Source: Chryseobacterium sp. SORGH_AS_0447
Lineage (GTDB): Bacteria; Bacteroidota; Bacteroidia; Flavobacteriales; Weeksellaceae
NCBI RefSeq assembly: GCF_030818695.1
Contig: NZ_JAUTAR010000001.1
Coordinates: forward strand, 2,474,501-2,538,500
Direction: 5' to 3'
DNA: 64,000 nt
Within the stretch, counting starts at the first letter, position 1, and each line of letters opens with the position of its first letter. The notes beneath the pieces were generated by a model. The model saw only the letters and a program-made list of their open reading frames with translations. It made no database searches and was not told where the DNA came from. Shown here piece by piece: positions 8,222 to 17,056 of the stretch. A program made the translations under genes and the position numbers.

Positions 8222-8269
8222 GCAGGGATGATATAAATCAAATCATGATGAAATCCGGGGGAAAAAGTC

Positions 8270-8277
8270 TATTTTTG
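8270..8277 (+). promoter_or_regulatory. -7 promoter element before the 123-residue membrane protein gene
   Basis: TATTTTTG followed by CC, 52 bases before the ATG at 8330; no TTG at the expected place. Confidence 0.45.
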
Positions 8278-8329
8278 CCATAAATTAAAATTAGCCTAAT
8301 GATTGTTAGGCTGGAAATGAAATTTTAAA

Positions 8330-8701
8330 ATGAAAATCAACCCCAATATTCTGGTAACGGTCCTGTTTTTTTTAACTTTCCTGGTTCATTTCTCTTTATG
8401 GAAGTTTGTTTTCCATCTGGATGAAATTGTGATCGTGAAGTTTTATCTTTTCCTGAGCGTTATGTTTATGATGATGATTACGCTTATTGTCTTAATCAAC
8501 AGGGTGGCACCGGAATTTTTAGGTTTGTCGGTGATCGGTCTTATTCTTTTGAAATTCGGTCTGATGTACCTGATCAGAAAAAAACTGAACTTTGAGGCGA
8601 TTCCGGGTTACAAATTTCATTTCATCATTCCGTATTTTGTCCTGACAACATTACTTACGTACTATGCGATTAAGCTGATTAATCATGACAAAAAACAGTA
8701 A
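8330..8701 (+). CDS. Small four-helix membrane protein upstream of atpB (AtpI-like position)
   Basis: Predicted 123-residue integral membrane protein with four hydrophobic segments (about 8-26, 33-56, 64-84, 93-113) and short charged ends. I do not recognise a family motif with certainty. Its place directly before atpB, with 60 bases between, is where bacteria often carry AtpI or another ATP-synthase assembly protein, and Bacteroidota commonly have small uncharacterised membrane proteins there. The link with ATP synthase assembly is inferred from position only, and atpB also has its own promoter. Confidence 0.7.
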   Translation: MKINPNILVTVLFFLTFLVHFSLWKFVFHLDEIVIVKFYLFLSVMFMMMITLIVLINRVAPEFLGLSVIGLILLKFGLMYLIRKKLNFEAIPGYKFHFIIPYFVLTTLLTYYAIKLINHDKKQ

Positions 8702-8710
8702 AATTATTTA

Positions 8711-8740
8711 TTGTAAACCAGAAAAAATATTATATTTTTG
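8711..8740 (+). promoter_or_regulatory. Bacteroidota-type promoter of the atp operon
   Basis: TTG at 8711-8713, 19-base spacer, TATTTTTG at 8733-8740. It predicts transcription from about 8745 and a leader under 20 bases before the atpB ATG at 8762. It also shows that the TTG at 8738, though in frame, belongs to the promoter and is not the start codon. Confidence 0.75.
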
Positions 8741-8761
8741 CACAACGAAAAAAACCTATCA

Positions 8762-9862
8762 ATGTTTAAGAAATTCGCAGTTTTATTCTACAGTATTTTT
8801 GTATTAAACTTAGTGTCTGCACAGCACGGTGAGGCTACTGCCGAGGCAGGTTCTGCCACCACGGAGCTTTCAGAGAAAGACAAAGTAAGTAAAGAAAACA
8901 AAGAGTACATCGATCATCACTTGTTGGATGCACACGACTTTACATTGATGGTGGATAAAGAAGGTCACCACATCGGTTTTCCGCTTCCTGTTATTTTTTA
9001 TGATAACGGTATTCATTCTTTCATGAGCAACAAAGAAGGTTTCATTCATGGGGAAACAACAGAAGTAGACGGATCTTATTATAAATTACACCACGAAAAA
9101 ATTTATAAGACGGATGCTGCCGGGAATTTGGCTTTCGATAAAGAAGGTCATGTAACTTCAGAAAAAGTATTGGACTTGTCAATTACGAAAAGTGTACTGA
9201 TCATCTTATTAACTTCAATCTTCATGTTGTTGTTATTTACAGGAATGGCTAAGTCTTATAAAAAATCTCAGGTTCCTACAGGAGCAGCAAGATTTTTAGA
9301 ACCTTTGGTTATCTTCGTAAGAGACGAAATCGCTATCCCGAATATCGGGCACAAGTATAAAAGATTCATCGGTTATTTATTAACGGTATTTTTCTTTATC
9401 TTATTTTTGAACGTATTGGGTTTAATGCCTTTCGGAATCAACGTTACTGGTAACATCACCATGACATTTTTCTTAGCGATCCTTACGTATCTTATTACAA
9501 CGTTCTCTGCTAACAAGGATTATTGGAAACATATTTTCTGGATGCCGGGTGTTCCTGTACCAATGAAACTGATTATGTTGCCGATCGAATTGTTAGGAAC
9601 AATCACCAAGCCTTTCGCTTTGATGATCCGACTTTTTGCCAACATGACGGCAGGACACATTGTTGTAATGAGTTTGATCGGACTGATCTATGTGTTTAAA
9701 AATGTAGTGGCAGGTGTTGCTTTCCCTTTCCTTACCCTGGTAATTTATTTACTGGAAGTATTGGTGGCATTCTTACAGGCTTATATCTTCACGATGTTAT
9801 CCGCTTTATTTATCGGAATGGCTGTACAGGATCACGAGCACGAACACCACGCGGCTCACTAA
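8762..9862 (+). CDS. atpB: F1Fo ATP synthase subunit a
   Basis: Membrane stator subunit that forms the two proton half-channels against the c-ring. Length 366 residues from the ATG at 8762. As in other Bacteroidota it starts with a signal peptide-like segment (MFKKFAVLFYSIFVLNLVSAQ) and a long His-rich extracytoplasmic region up to about residue 140. The membrane part follows with about five helices. The essential arginine lies in LMIRLFANMTAGHIV (R290). The protein ends in a His cluster (DHEHEHHAAH). First gene of atpBEFHAG. Confidence 0.96.
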   Translation: MFKKFAVLFYSIFVLNLVSAQHGEATAEAGSATTELSEKDKVSKENKEYIDHHLLDAHDFTLMVDKEGHHIGFPLPVIFYDNGIHSFMSNKEGFIHGETTEVDGSYYKLHHEKIYKTDAAGNLAFDKEGHVTSEKVLDLSITKSVLIILLTSIFMLLLFTGMAKSYKKSQVPTGAARFLEPLVIFVRDEIAIPNIGHKYKRFIGYLLTVFFFILFLNVLGLMPFGINVTGNITMTFFLAILTYLITTFSANKDYWKHIFWMPGVPVPMKLIMLPIELLGTITKPFALMIRLFANMTAGHIVVMSLIGLIYVFKNVVAGVAFPFLTLVIYLLEVLVAFLQAYIFTMLSALFIGMAVQDHEHEHHAAH

Positions 9863-9911
9863 TTAAAGTGTAAAATAGTAAGTAAGAAACAAATTTTTAA
9901 AATTATATATT

Positions 9912-10106
9912 ATGGAAATCCCTAAAATTGTAGGTGCTGGTATCGTAGTACTAGGTGTAGGTATCGGTCTTGGTAAAATCGGAGCTGCTGCTCTTGAAGC
10001 TATCGCTAGACAACCTGAACAATCTGGAAAAATCCAAACAGCTATGCTTATCGCAGCTGCACTTGTAGAAGGTGTTGCGTTTGCTGCTCTATTCGCAGTA
10101 AACTAA
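9912..10106 (+). CDS. atpE: F1Fo ATP synthase subunit c
   Basis: Proton-carrying subunit of the rotor ring. Its 64 residues form a two-helix hairpin. The polar loop is ARQPEQ (about 32-37), and the ion-binding carboxylate is Glu53 in ALVEGVAF. The glycine-rich first helix (GAGIVVLGVGIGLGKIG) is typical of tight c-ring packing. No sodium-type ligand set is evident, so protons are the likely coupling ion. A strong hairpin follows the gene before atpF. Confidence 0.97.
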   Translation: MEIPKIVGAGIVVLGVGIGLGKIGAAALEAIARQPEQSGKIQTAMLIAAALVEGVAFAALFAVN

Positions 10107-10117
10107 TTAAACTAAAG

Positions 10118-10150
10118 CCACTATCCGTAACGGTTGGTTACAGATAGTGG
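10118..10150 (+). promoter_or_regulatory. Intra-operon hairpin between atpE and atpF
   Basis: CCACTATCCGTAAC at 10118-10131 pairs over 14 positions (one mismatch-type C/A-T change) with GTTACAGATAGTGG at 10137-10150 around a five-base loop. No T run follows, so it is not a classical terminator. It could protect the upstream atpE message or reduce read-through. Confidence 0.7.
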
Positions 10151-10191
10151 TTATTTAAGAAAAAAGTAATAATTATTTATACATTTATATA

Positions 10192-10689
10192 ATGGAATTA
10201 ATTCACCAGTTTTCATCAGGATTATTTATTATCCAAACAATTATTTTTCTGGCATTGTTATTATTGTTAGGTAAATTCGCTTGGAAACCTATTTTAAAAT
10301 CTATTAATGATAGAGAAACTTCTATTGTTGACGCTCTTAATCAGGCTACATTGGCAAGAAAAGAGATGGAAACTTTAAAAGAGGATAACGAAAGAATCAT
10401 TCGTGAGGCTAAAATCGAAAGAGATGCGATCCTTAAAGAAGCGAGAGAAATCAGAGATAAAATCGTAGGTGAAGCTAAGGATGTTGCTAAATCTGAAGGT
10501 GATAAAATGATCGAAGCTGCTAAACAAACCATCAATGCTGAGAAAAATGCTGCTATGGCAGACATCAAATCTCAGATCGGTACATTATCAGTAAACATCG
10601 CGGAATCTATCCTTCAGCAGAAATTGGATAACAGCGAAGCTCAAAACGAATTAGTTCAGAATTATTTAAACAAATCAAACCTTAACTAA
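10192..10689 (+). CDS. atpF: F1Fo ATP synthase subunit b
   Basis: Peripheral stalk subunit of 165 residues. One N-terminal membrane helix (about 10-28, LFIIQTIIFLALLLLLGKFAW) is followed by KPILKSINDRE and a long charged coiled coil up to the C-terminus. It sits 2 bases before atpH. The pattern WKPILxxIxDRE is characteristic of bacterial b subunits. It anchors the F1 part to subunit a through delta. Confidence 0.96.
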   Translation: MELIHQFSSGLFIIQTIIFLALLLLLGKFAWKPILKSINDRETSIVDALNQATLARKEMETLKEDNERIIREAKIERDAILKEAREIRDKIVGEAKDVAKSEGDKMIEAAKQTINAEKNAAMADIKSQIGTLSVNIAESILQQKLDNSEAQNELVQNYLNKSNLN

Positions 10690-10691
10690 GA

Positions 10692-11231
10692 ATGCTTACA
10701 TCTAAAGTAGCTAAAAGATACGCACAAGGTTTACTTGATTTTACAAACGAATCAGGTCAGACGGCTACTGTATTTTCTGAAATGAAAGATGTGGTAAAGC
10801 TGATGAAAGAATCTTCAGATCTGAATAAATTCTTCCTTACGCCGTACATCGATTCTAAAAAGAAAGTAGAAGTAGCAAACGAAATATTCAAAGGTTTATC
10901 GGTTTCCAGCCGCAATCTGATTACTTTGGTGATCAAGCACGGTCGTGAAAACCAGCTTAAAAATATTGCACAGGAATTCATCAACAAAGTAGAGGATATC
11001 AACGGGGTACAGAGAGTAACTCTTACAACGGCGACTCAGCTTTCCAAAGAAAACCTTGAGCAGATTTTAAGAACTTCCAATCTCGTTAATACCAATACCA
11101 ATTTCGATTTGCAGGTAAATGTAAAGCCTGAAATTTTAGGAGGTTATATTTTAAGAGTGGGAGACCAGCAGATCGATGCATCTGTAAAGTCTAAGCTTAA
11201 TCAGGTTAAAAAAGACTTTAGCTTAAATTAA
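10692..11231 (+). CDS. atpH: F1Fo ATP synthase subunit delta
   Basis: Stalk subunit that links b to the top of the alpha/beta head. Length 179 residues. The N-terminal helical domain starts [14 protein letters not shown], and the C-terminal part carries the family signature [23 protein letters not shown]. It follows atpF by 2 bases and precedes atpA by 26 bases, consistent with translational coupling in one message. Confidence 0.96.
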   Translation: MLTSKVAKRYAQGLLDFTNESGQTATVFSEMKDVVKLMKESSDLNKFFLTPYIDSKKKVEVANEIFKGLSVSSRNLITLVIKHGRENQLKNIAQEFINKVEDINGVQRVTLTTATQLSKENLEQILRTSNLVNTNTNFDLQVNVKPEILGGYILRVGDQQIDASVKSKLNQVKKDFSLN

Positions 11232-11257
11232 TTCAAAAAAGAAAAAACAACCATACA

Positions 11258-12835
11258 ATGGCAGAAATAAATCCGGCAGAAGTATCTGCGATCTTAAAAC
11301 AGCAATTGGCCAACTTCGATACTCAATCAAACGTTGAGGAAGTAGGTACAGTTTTAACCATCGGTGATGGTATTGCTCGTGTATACGGGTTAGAAAACGT
11401 ACAATACGGAGAGTTGGTGAAATTTTCTAGTGATGTAGAAGGTATTGTACTGAACCTTGAAGAAGACAACGTTGGTGTTGCTTTACTAGGTGAAAGTAAA
11501 TTAGTAAAAGAAGGAGACACTGTAAGAAGAACAAACCGAATCTCTTCTATTAAAGTAGGAGAAGGAATGTTGGGAAGAGTAGTAGATACTCTTGGTAACC
11601 CTATCGATGGTAAAGGTCCTATTGCAGGAGATTTATACGAAATGCCGTTGGAAAGAAAAGCTCCAGGAGTTATCTACAGACAGCCGGTAACTGAACCTTT
11701 ACAGTCAGGTATCGTTGCGATCGACTCTATGATCCCTGTAGGAAGAGGACAGAGAGAGCTTATCATCGGTGACAGACAGACCGGTAAAACTACTGTTGCG
11801 ATCGATACGATCATCAACCAAAAAGAATTCTTTGATGCAGGGAAACCTGTATATTGTATATATGTTGCTATCGGACAGAAAGCATCTACTGTAGCACAAA
11901 TCGTTAAAACCCTTTCAGATAAAGGAGCTTTGGCATACACCGTAATCGTTGCGGCTAATGCATCAGATCCGGTTCCGATGCAGGTATATTCTGCTATGGC
12001 AGGAGCTGCAATCGGTGAGTTCTTCAGAGATACGGGAAGACCTGCATTGATCGTTTATGATGATTTATCCAAGCAGGCCGTAGCTTACCGTGAGCTTTCC
12101 CTACTATTGAGAAGACCACCGGGCCGTGAAGCTTATCCTGGGGACGTTTTCTACCTTCACTCAAGATTATTGGAAAGAGCAGCGAAAGTAATTGCTGATG
12201 ATCAGATTGCAAGCCAGATGAACGATTTACCGGAATCTTTGAAGCCGATCGTAAAAGGAGGAGGATCTTTAACGGCACTTCCGATTATCGAAACTCAGGC
12301 AGGTGACGTTTCTGCGTATATTCCGACCAACGTAATCTCGATTACAGACGGACAGATCTTCTTGGAGTCCGACCTATTCAACTCTGGGGTTCGTCCTGCG
12401 ATCAACGTAGGGATCTCCGTATCAAGGGTAGGAGGTAATGCTCAGATCAAATCCATGAAAAAAGTTTCTGGTACGCTTAAGCTAGACCAGGCTCAGTATA
12501 AAGAATTGGAAGCGTTCGCTAAGTTCGGTTCAGACCTTGATGCAGCTACATTGGCAGTTATCTCTAAAGGGGAAAGAAACGTGGAAATCCTTAAGCAGCC
12601 GGTAAACTCTCCGCTTCCGGTAGACAGCCAGGTAGCAATGATCTACGCAGGAACAGAGAACTTATTAAGAAACGTTCCGATCAGAAAAGTAAAAGAATTC
12701 CAGATCGAATATATCGAATTCCTTAGATCCAAGCACCCAGACACAATGGCTGCGATCAAAGCAGGGAAAATCGATGATTCCATCACCAGCGTTCTTAAGC
12801 AGGCAGCTAACGATTTAGCTTCTAAATATAACTAA
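11258..12835 (+). CDS. atpA: F1Fo ATP synthase subunit alpha
   Basis: Regulatory nucleotide-binding subunit of the F1 head, 525 residues. The N-terminal beta-barrel carries [18 protein letters not shown]. The P-loop GDRQTGKT lies near residue 170, and the alpha signature [17 protein letters not shown] near residue 375. The alpha-type Gln in RQTGKT rather than the beta-type GGAGVGKT confirms subunit identity. The partner beta gene (atpD) is not in this operon, as is normal in Bacteroidota, where atpD and atpC lie elsewhere. Confidence 0.98.
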   Translation: MAEINPAEVSAILKQQLANFDTQSNVEEVGTVLTIGDGIARVYGLENVQYGELVKFSSDVEGIVLNLEEDNVGVALLGESKLVKEGDTVRRTNRISSIKVGEGMLGRVVDTLGNPIDGKGPIAGDLYEMPLERKAPGVIYRQPVTEPLQSGIVAIDSMIPVGRGQRELIIGDRQTGKTTVAIDTIINQKEFFDAGKPVYCIYVAIGQKASTVAQIVKTLSDKGALAYTVIVAANASDPVPMQVYSAMAGAAIGEFFRDTGRPALIVYDDLSKQAVAYRELSLLLRRPPGREAYPGDVFYLHSRLLERAAKVIADDQIASQMNDLPESLKPIVKGGGSLTALPIIETQAGDVSAYIPTNVISITDGQIFLESDLFNSGVRPAINVGISVSRVGGNAQIKSMKKVSGTLKLDQAQYKELEAFAKFGSDLDAATLAVISKGERNVEILKQPVNSPLPVDSQVAMIYAGTENLLRNVPIRKVKEFQIEYIEFLRSKHPDTMAAIKAGKIDDSITSVLKQAANDLASKYN

Positions 12836-12838
12836 AAA

Positions 12839-12914
12839 TTAGTTGATGGTTGTTGGCTGGCAGTTAACAGAACTTTCTAAAACTAGCAGCCAACAACCGA
12901 CAACCAACATCTAA
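12839..12914. repeat. Intergenic imperfect palindrome between atpA and atpG
   Basis: GGTTGTTGGCTG (ending 12859) is exactly mirrored by CAGCCAACAACC starting at 12887; the arms extend imperfectly to TTAGTTGAT and ACATCTAA. It lies inside the operon and is one of several such palindromes in the window. Confidence 0.85.
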
Positions 12915-12920
12915 CCCAAT

Positions 12921-13784
12921 ATGGCAAACTTAAAAGAAATACGAGGCAGAATTACATCAATTTCATCAACGATGCAGATTACCCGTGCCATGAAAATGGT
13001 TTCCGCTGCGAAACTTAAAAAAGCACAGGATGCCATCGTGATGTTGAGACCTTATTCTGAGAAACTGCAGGAGCTTATCCAGAATGTAAATTCCAGTTCG
13101 GATCCTGATCAGATTTCTGTTTACGCTCAGAAAAGACAGGTGAAAAGAGTGCTTTTCATCGCTATTACTTCAAACAGAGGTCTTGCCGGAGCTTTCAACT
13201 CATCGATCGTTAAAGAGCTGAATGCACAGTTTCAGAATAACTCCCAGTACGAAGTTGAAGTGCTTTCTATCGGTAAAAAAGCTTTTGATGCAGTAAGAAG
13301 AAGCCGTACGGTATATGCCAACGAAAGTGCAATCTTTGATAAATTGAGCTTTGAGGCGGTTTCTCATGTTGCTGAAGCAGTAATGGACAGCTATACAGAA
13401 GGAAAATTTGACGAAGTTTATTTAATTTACAATAAATTCGTGAATGCTGCCACTCAGGAAGTAACCACAGAACAGCTTCTTCCGATTTCAATGCCTGAAA
13501 CTACAGAACCTCAGGTAGAAACGGATTATATTTTCGAACCAAGCAGAGCGGAAATCCTTGATAATCTGATTCCTAAATCCATTAAGACTCAGGTTTTCAA
13601 AGCAGTTCTTGATTCGGTAGCATCTGAACACGGAGCGAGAATGACGGCCATGCATAAAGCAACAGATAATGCCCAGGCATTGAAGAATGATCTGGTTATT
13701 TTCTACAACAAAGCAAGACAGGCGGCCATTACAAACGAGATCCTTGAGATCGTTTCCGGAGCTGAAGCTTTGAAAAATTCATAA
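12921..13784 (+). CDS. atpG: F1Fo ATP synthase subunit gamma
   Basis: Central rotating shaft of F1, 287 residues. The N-terminal helix MANLKEIRGRITSISSTMQITRAMKMVSAAKLKKAQ and the C-terminal helix with ASEHGARMTAMHKATDNA and FYNKARQAAITNEILEIVSGAEAL are highly characteristic. It is the last gene of the operon and is followed by a strong terminator. The spacer to atpA is filled by the palindrome described above. Confidence 0.97.
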   Translation: MANLKEIRGRITSISSTMQITRAMKMVSAAKLKKAQDAIVMLRPYSEKLQELIQNVNSSSDPDQISVYAQKRQVKRVLFIAITSNRGLAGAFNSSIVKELNAQFQNNSQYEVEVLSIGKKAFDAVRRSRTVYANESAIFDKLSFEAVSHVAEAVMDSYTEGKFDEVYLIYNKFVNAATQEVTTEQLLPISMPETTEPQVETDYIFEPSRAEILDNLIPKSIKTQVFKAVLDSVASEHGARMTAMHKATDNAQALKNDLVIFYNKARQAAITNEILEIVSGAEALKNS

Positions 13785-13812
13785 ATAATTATTTTACCAT
13801 AGTATTTATATT

Positions 13813-13841
13813 AAAGCATCGTATACCACGATGCTTTTTTT
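13813..13841 (+). terminator. Terminator of the atp operon
   Basis: AAAGCATCG at 13813-13821 pairs with CGATGCTTT at 13829-13837, followed by a run of T. Confidence 0.85.
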
Positions 13842-13892
13842 GTTATTTTTATTTTGTATATATTTGTAGGAACAAATTTATATAACTTCTAA

Positions 13893-15251
13893 ATGGACTC
13901 GGACATAGTCAGGCTTTTGCTGGCCGTATTACTTGTTTTACTTAATGGCTTCTTCGTAGCCGCAGAATTTTCAATCGTTAAAGTTCGTTATTCACAGATC
14001 CAGTTGAAAGCCGCAGAGGGAAACTCTATGGCCAAGCAGGCAGAGCATATCATCAAGCATCTTGATGAATACCTTTCGGCTACGCAGCTCGGGATCACAT
14101 TGGCTTCCCTTGCATTAGGTTGGGTGGGAGAAAGCGCCCTTCATCATATTGTTGAAAATATTTTCGATTCTCTTAACGTTGATCTCAGTGAGGCGACGGT
14201 TACTTCTATATCAGTCATTACAAGCTTTGTACTGATTACGATCATGCACATTGTTTTCGGCGAGCTGATCCCGAAATCCATTGCAATCAGAAAGTCGGAG
14301 TCCACAACGATGGCTACAGCTATCCCGTTGAGGGTTTTCTATACCGTATTTAAACCGTTTATCTGGTTGATGAACCTAATGTCCAATACCTTTTTAAGGC
14401 TGGTAAAAATTCACCCGGCATCGGAGCATGAAATCCATTCGACAGAGGAACTTCAGTTATTGGTAAAACAGAGTGCGGACAGTGGGGAAATTGAAGAGGA
14501 AAACTATGAGATCATCAAAAATGCATTCGATTTTACGGATCACTCTGCAAAACAGATCATGGTGCCCCGTCAGAACATCACTTCGATCGATTTTGAAGAG
14601 GATGTGAATGAAATCATCAATAAAATTATGGACAGCGGTTATTCCAGAATTCCTGTCTATGTAGATTCGATCGATAATATCATTGGGATACTGTATACCA
14701 AGGAAATCATCCGGGAATTCGTGAAAAGAAAAGGAGAGCTGAATCATGAAGATCTAAAAGAACTGATGAGGGATGCATTCTTTGTTGTAGGAAGCAAGAA
14801 GATTTCGGATTTACTAAAAATCTTCCAACAGAAAAAGCAGCATTTGGCCATTGTTATCGATGAGTTCGGTGGAACAGAAGGAATTATTACCCTGGAGGAC
14901 ATTCTTGAAGAACTTGTGGGTGAAATCCAGGATGAAGAAGACGATGAGGAGAAAATCGTTGATAAAATCGGAGAAAACACCTACTGGGTGCAGGCAACGC
15001 AGCCTTTGGATGAAATCAACGAATTTTTGCCGAAGAAACTGGCACTTTCTGAAGAGAGTGAATACAATACTCTGGCCGGATTTATTCTTCACGCTCTGGA
15101 AGACATCCCGGAAGAAAATCAAGAGTTCGAGCTGGAAAATTATCAGTTCAAGATTCTGAAAATGAATAATAAGAGTGTGGAGTTGGTAGAGTTGGTATAT
15201 GAAGAGCCCAATAATGTCAATGACCTGGCAGAGAAGATAGGAGAGGTTTAA
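13893..15251 (+). CDS. CNNM-type (DUF21) / CBS domain membrane protein, CorC/HlyC family
   Basis: Inner-membrane protein of 452 residues, often annotated 'hemolysin family protein'; homologues act in Mg2+/Co2+ export or divalent cation homeostasis. The N-terminal DUF21/CNNM membrane domain (1-190) contains LLNGFFVAAEFSIVKVR, the LGITLASLALGWVGE segment and the FGELIPKSIAIRK motif. Two CBS motifs follow: IMVPRQNI to GILYTKEI, and a second one ending AIVIDEFGGTEGIITLEDILEELVGEI. The C-terminal CorC/HlyC domain (about 365-440) completes it. It is 20 bases upstream of clpS, probably the same message. Confidence 0.93.
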   Translation: MDSDIVRLLLAVLLVLLNGFFVAAEFSIVKVRYSQIQLKAAEGNSMAKQAEHIIKHLDEYLSATQLGITLASLALGWVGESALHHIVENIFDSLNVDLSEATVTSISVITSFVLITIMHIVFGELIPKSIAIRKSESTTMATAIPLRVFYTVFKPFIWLMNLMSNTFLRLVKIHPASEHEIHSTEELQLLVKQSADSGEIEEENYEIIKNAFDFTDHSAKQIMVPRQNITSIDFEEDVNEIINKIMDSGYSRIPVYVDSIDNIIGILYTKEIIREFVKRKGELNHEDLKELMRDAFFVVGSKKISDLLKIFQQKKQHLAIVIDEFGGTEGIITLEDILEELVGEIQDEEDDEEKIVDKIGENTYWVQATQPLDEINEFLPKKLALSEESEYNTLAGFILHALEDIPEENQEFELENYQFKILKMNNKSVELVELVYEEPNNVNDLAEKIGEV

Positions 15252-15271
15252 TCTATTTTTAAATAAATAAA

Positions 15272-15574
15272 ATGTTTTTCAACCATATAAAAGATTACGA
15301 CGACCCGAAACGGAAATATGAAGAAGAAGTTCTCGTTTTGGACGATACGGACGAAGTATATAAGCTCGTGCTGCATAATGATGATGTTCACACTTTTGAT
15401 TATGTGATCGATTCTCTAATCGAAATCTGTAAACACACCCTGGAACAGGCCGAACAATGCACCTTATTGGTTCATTTTAAAGGCAAATGCACCGTTAAAA
15501 CTGGCTCGTTGGATCTTCTGAAGCCTATGCATGAAAAATTACTTTCAAGGGAATTAACAAGCGAAATCGTATAA
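15272..15574 (+). CDS. clpS: ClpS-like ATP-dependent Clp protease adaptor
   Basis: Adaptor that delivers N-degron substrates to the ClpAP-type protease; 100 residues. The core LVLHNDDVHTFDYVIDSLIEIC contains the conserved HNDDVHTFDYV motif whose Asn-Asp pair binds the substrate alpha-amino group. The second half (EQAEQCTLLVHFKGKCTVKTG) matches the family fold. It follows the CNNM gene closely and ends at a terminator. Confidence 0.93.
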   Translation: MFFNHIKDYDDPKRKYEEEVLVLDDTDEVYKLVLHNDDVHTFDYVIDSLIEICKHTLEQAEQCTLLVHFKGKCTVKTGSLDLLKPMHEKLLSRELTSEIV

Positions 15575-15579
15575 AACAG

Positions 15580-15604
15580 TCCGGCCGTACAGCCGGATTT
15601 TTTG
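15580..15604 (+). terminator. Terminator after clpS
   Basis: TCCGGC and GCCGGA enclose a short loop and are followed by TTTTTT. Confidence 0.8.
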
Positions 15605-15606
15605 TT

Positions 15607-15925
15607 GATTAACATTGGTTGAGATAAGCTCTGATTTATTGGCTGGAAGAGGGAAGAGGGAAGCCGGAAGTTTTCTGTACTGAGAATAAATTAAATATTA
15701 TAAATTATAAAAATTCATTCTGGTTCAAAAGAAATCTTGATTGCTGCTCATTTGCTGAATGAAATGCCCTTGCGAACGGAGAATATACGCAGCAATTTTA
15801 CCTAAGACCTTTGCGGACGCCGCGTTTTAATCAAATTCATTCATTTACCTTCCAAAATAAATTAATTTCACCTCTTAAAAATGCCTATCTTTCTTTATCC
15901 TTTTTCCGTCTTTTAAATAAAATAG
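15607..15925. other. Gene-free spacer between clpS and udk
   Basis: No open reading frame of note. It holds a purine-rich stretch at 15641-15670 (GCTGGAAGAGGGAAG followed by a partial repeat) whose 15-base core recurs inverted at 50830-50844. The remainder is AT-rich sequence in which I see no further signal. Confidence 0.6.
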
Positions 15926-15933
15926 TATATTTG
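15926..15933 (+). promoter_or_regulatory. -7 promoter element of udk
   Basis: TATATTTG, 26 bases before the udk ATG; no TTG at the expected distance. Confidence 0.5.
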
Positions 15934-15959
15934 TACAAACTATAAAGAACTTAAAAATA

Positions 15960-16574
15960 ATGCTTGTAATAGGAATTGCAGGAGGTACAGGATCCGGCAA
16001 AACTACGGTGGTTGACAAAATTATCCAGCAGCTGGATATAGAGGGAATGAACATCCTTTCGCAGGATAATTATTATCACGATAATCATAACCTGACCCTG
16101 GTTGAAAGAGAAGCCCTGAATTATGACCACCCGAAATCCATTGATTTCGATTTATTGATAAAACACGTAAAAGCATTAAAAAACAATCAGCCGATTGAGC
16201 AGCCGATTTACAGCTTTGTAACGCATGGAAGAACCGGAGATCATGTAACTGTAGAACCTAAAAATGTATTGGTGGTGGAAGGGATCCTCGTTCTTACCAA
16301 TAAGGAACTGCTTAAGGAATTCGATCTTAAAGTATTTGTGCATGCCGATTCCGATGAAAGACTGATCCGAAGGATCCGCAGGGATACGCAGGAAAGGGGA
16401 AGGGATCTTAATGAAGTCCTGCACCGGTACCAGACCACGCTGAAACCGATGCACCAGGAATTTATCGAGCCTTCGAAAAATGAAGCGGATCTTATTATCC
16501 CGAACATGAGGCAGAATTCCGTAGCGATTGACTTTTTAACTACCGTTATTAAAAATTCGTTGAGAAAACATTAG
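15960..16574 (+). CDS. udk: Uridine kinase
   Basis: Pyrimidine salvage enzyme that phosphorylates uridine or cytidine to the monophosphate in the cytoplasm; 204 residues, the usual length. Walker A GGTGSGKT lies at residues 8-15, SQDNYYHD contains the catalytic Asp region, YDHPKSIDFD binds the nucleoside, and the lid has RRIRRDTQERGRDL. It is separated from the following ftsB-like gene by 2 bases, so the two are translationally linked. Confidence 0.96.
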   Translation: MLVIGIAGGTGSGKTTVVDKIIQQLDIEGMNILSQDNYYHDNHNLTLVEREALNYDHPKSIDFDLLIKHVKALKNNQPIEQPIYSFVTHGRTGDHVTVEPKNVLVVEGILVLTNKELLKEFDLKVFVHADSDERLIRRIRRDTQERGRDLNEVLHRYQTTLKPMHQEFIEPSKNEADLIIPNMRQNSVAIDFLTTVIKNSLRKH

Positions 16575-16576
16575 TC

Positions 16577-16933
16577 ATGAAAGAAAATAAACTTATCAAA
16601 GACATTCAGCCCAAGTCTGAAACATTCAAACTTATTCAGAAATACATTCTGAATAAATATACGATTACGATCTGCCTTTTTCTGGTGTGGATGATCTTCT
16701 TTGATAAGACTTCTTTCCTCGTAATCAACGAACTGAATGGCGAGATCAGCAAATACGAAGAACAGCTTCAGTACTATAAAACCGAATACGAGAAAAACGA
16801 CGCGTTTTATAAAAAACTGATGAACAATAAATCCGAAAAGGAGAAATACGCCCGCGAAAATTATTTCATGAAGAAACCGGATGAAGAAATCTTTATTCTG
16901 GTGGTAGACAGCACCAAAGTTGCTAAGAAATAG
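16577..16933 (+). CDS. FtsB/DivIC-like septum formation protein
   Basis: Bitopic division protein of 118 residues. A short cytoplasmic N-terminus is followed by one membrane helix (about 30-48, ITICLFLVWMIFFDKTSFLV) and a periplasmic coiled coil (INELNGEISKYEEQLQYYKTEYEKNDAFYKKL). The C-terminal YARENYFMKKPDEEIFILV is the signature by which FtsB/DivIC proteins contact FtsL and FtsQ. Directly coupled to udk. Confidence 0.88.
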   Translation: MKENKLIKDIQPKSETFKLIQKYILNKYTITICLFLVWMIFFDKTSFLVINELNGEISKYEEQLQYYKTEYEKNDAFYKKLMNNKSEKEKYARENYFMKKPDEEIFILVVDSTKVAKK

Positions 16934-16936
16934 AAA

Positions 16937-17039
16937 ATGTGAATTGTGAACAGTCAATCCGCTGCGCTAGTCAATTTGGTTATTTGTCAAATTCACTATT
17001 CACTTACAAAGTAAAATTCACCATTCACTACTCACCAAA
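16937..17039. repeat. Intergenic imperfect palindrome between ftsB-like gene and mutA
   Basis: GTGAATTGTGAACAGTCAAT near the left end is mirrored by ATTCACTATTCAC and ATTCACCATTCAC on the right, around a CGCTGCGC-type core. It belongs to the GTGAATGGT family seen at 27.1, 47.9 and 61.75 kb. Confidence 0.75.
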
Positions 17040-17056
17040 CCAATATTCCAAACACC

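Noticed and set aside
8222..8330. Riboswitch or leader before the atp region
   Set aside because: No known riboswitch motif is recognisable; only a promoter element is supported.
8738..8761. TTG at 8738 as start of atpB
   Set aside because: It overlaps the predicted -7 element, and the ATG at 8762 gives the expected signal-peptide start.
15607..15925. tRNA or structured RNA in the clpS-udk spacer
   Set aside because: No cloverleaf or stable long fold was found by eye.
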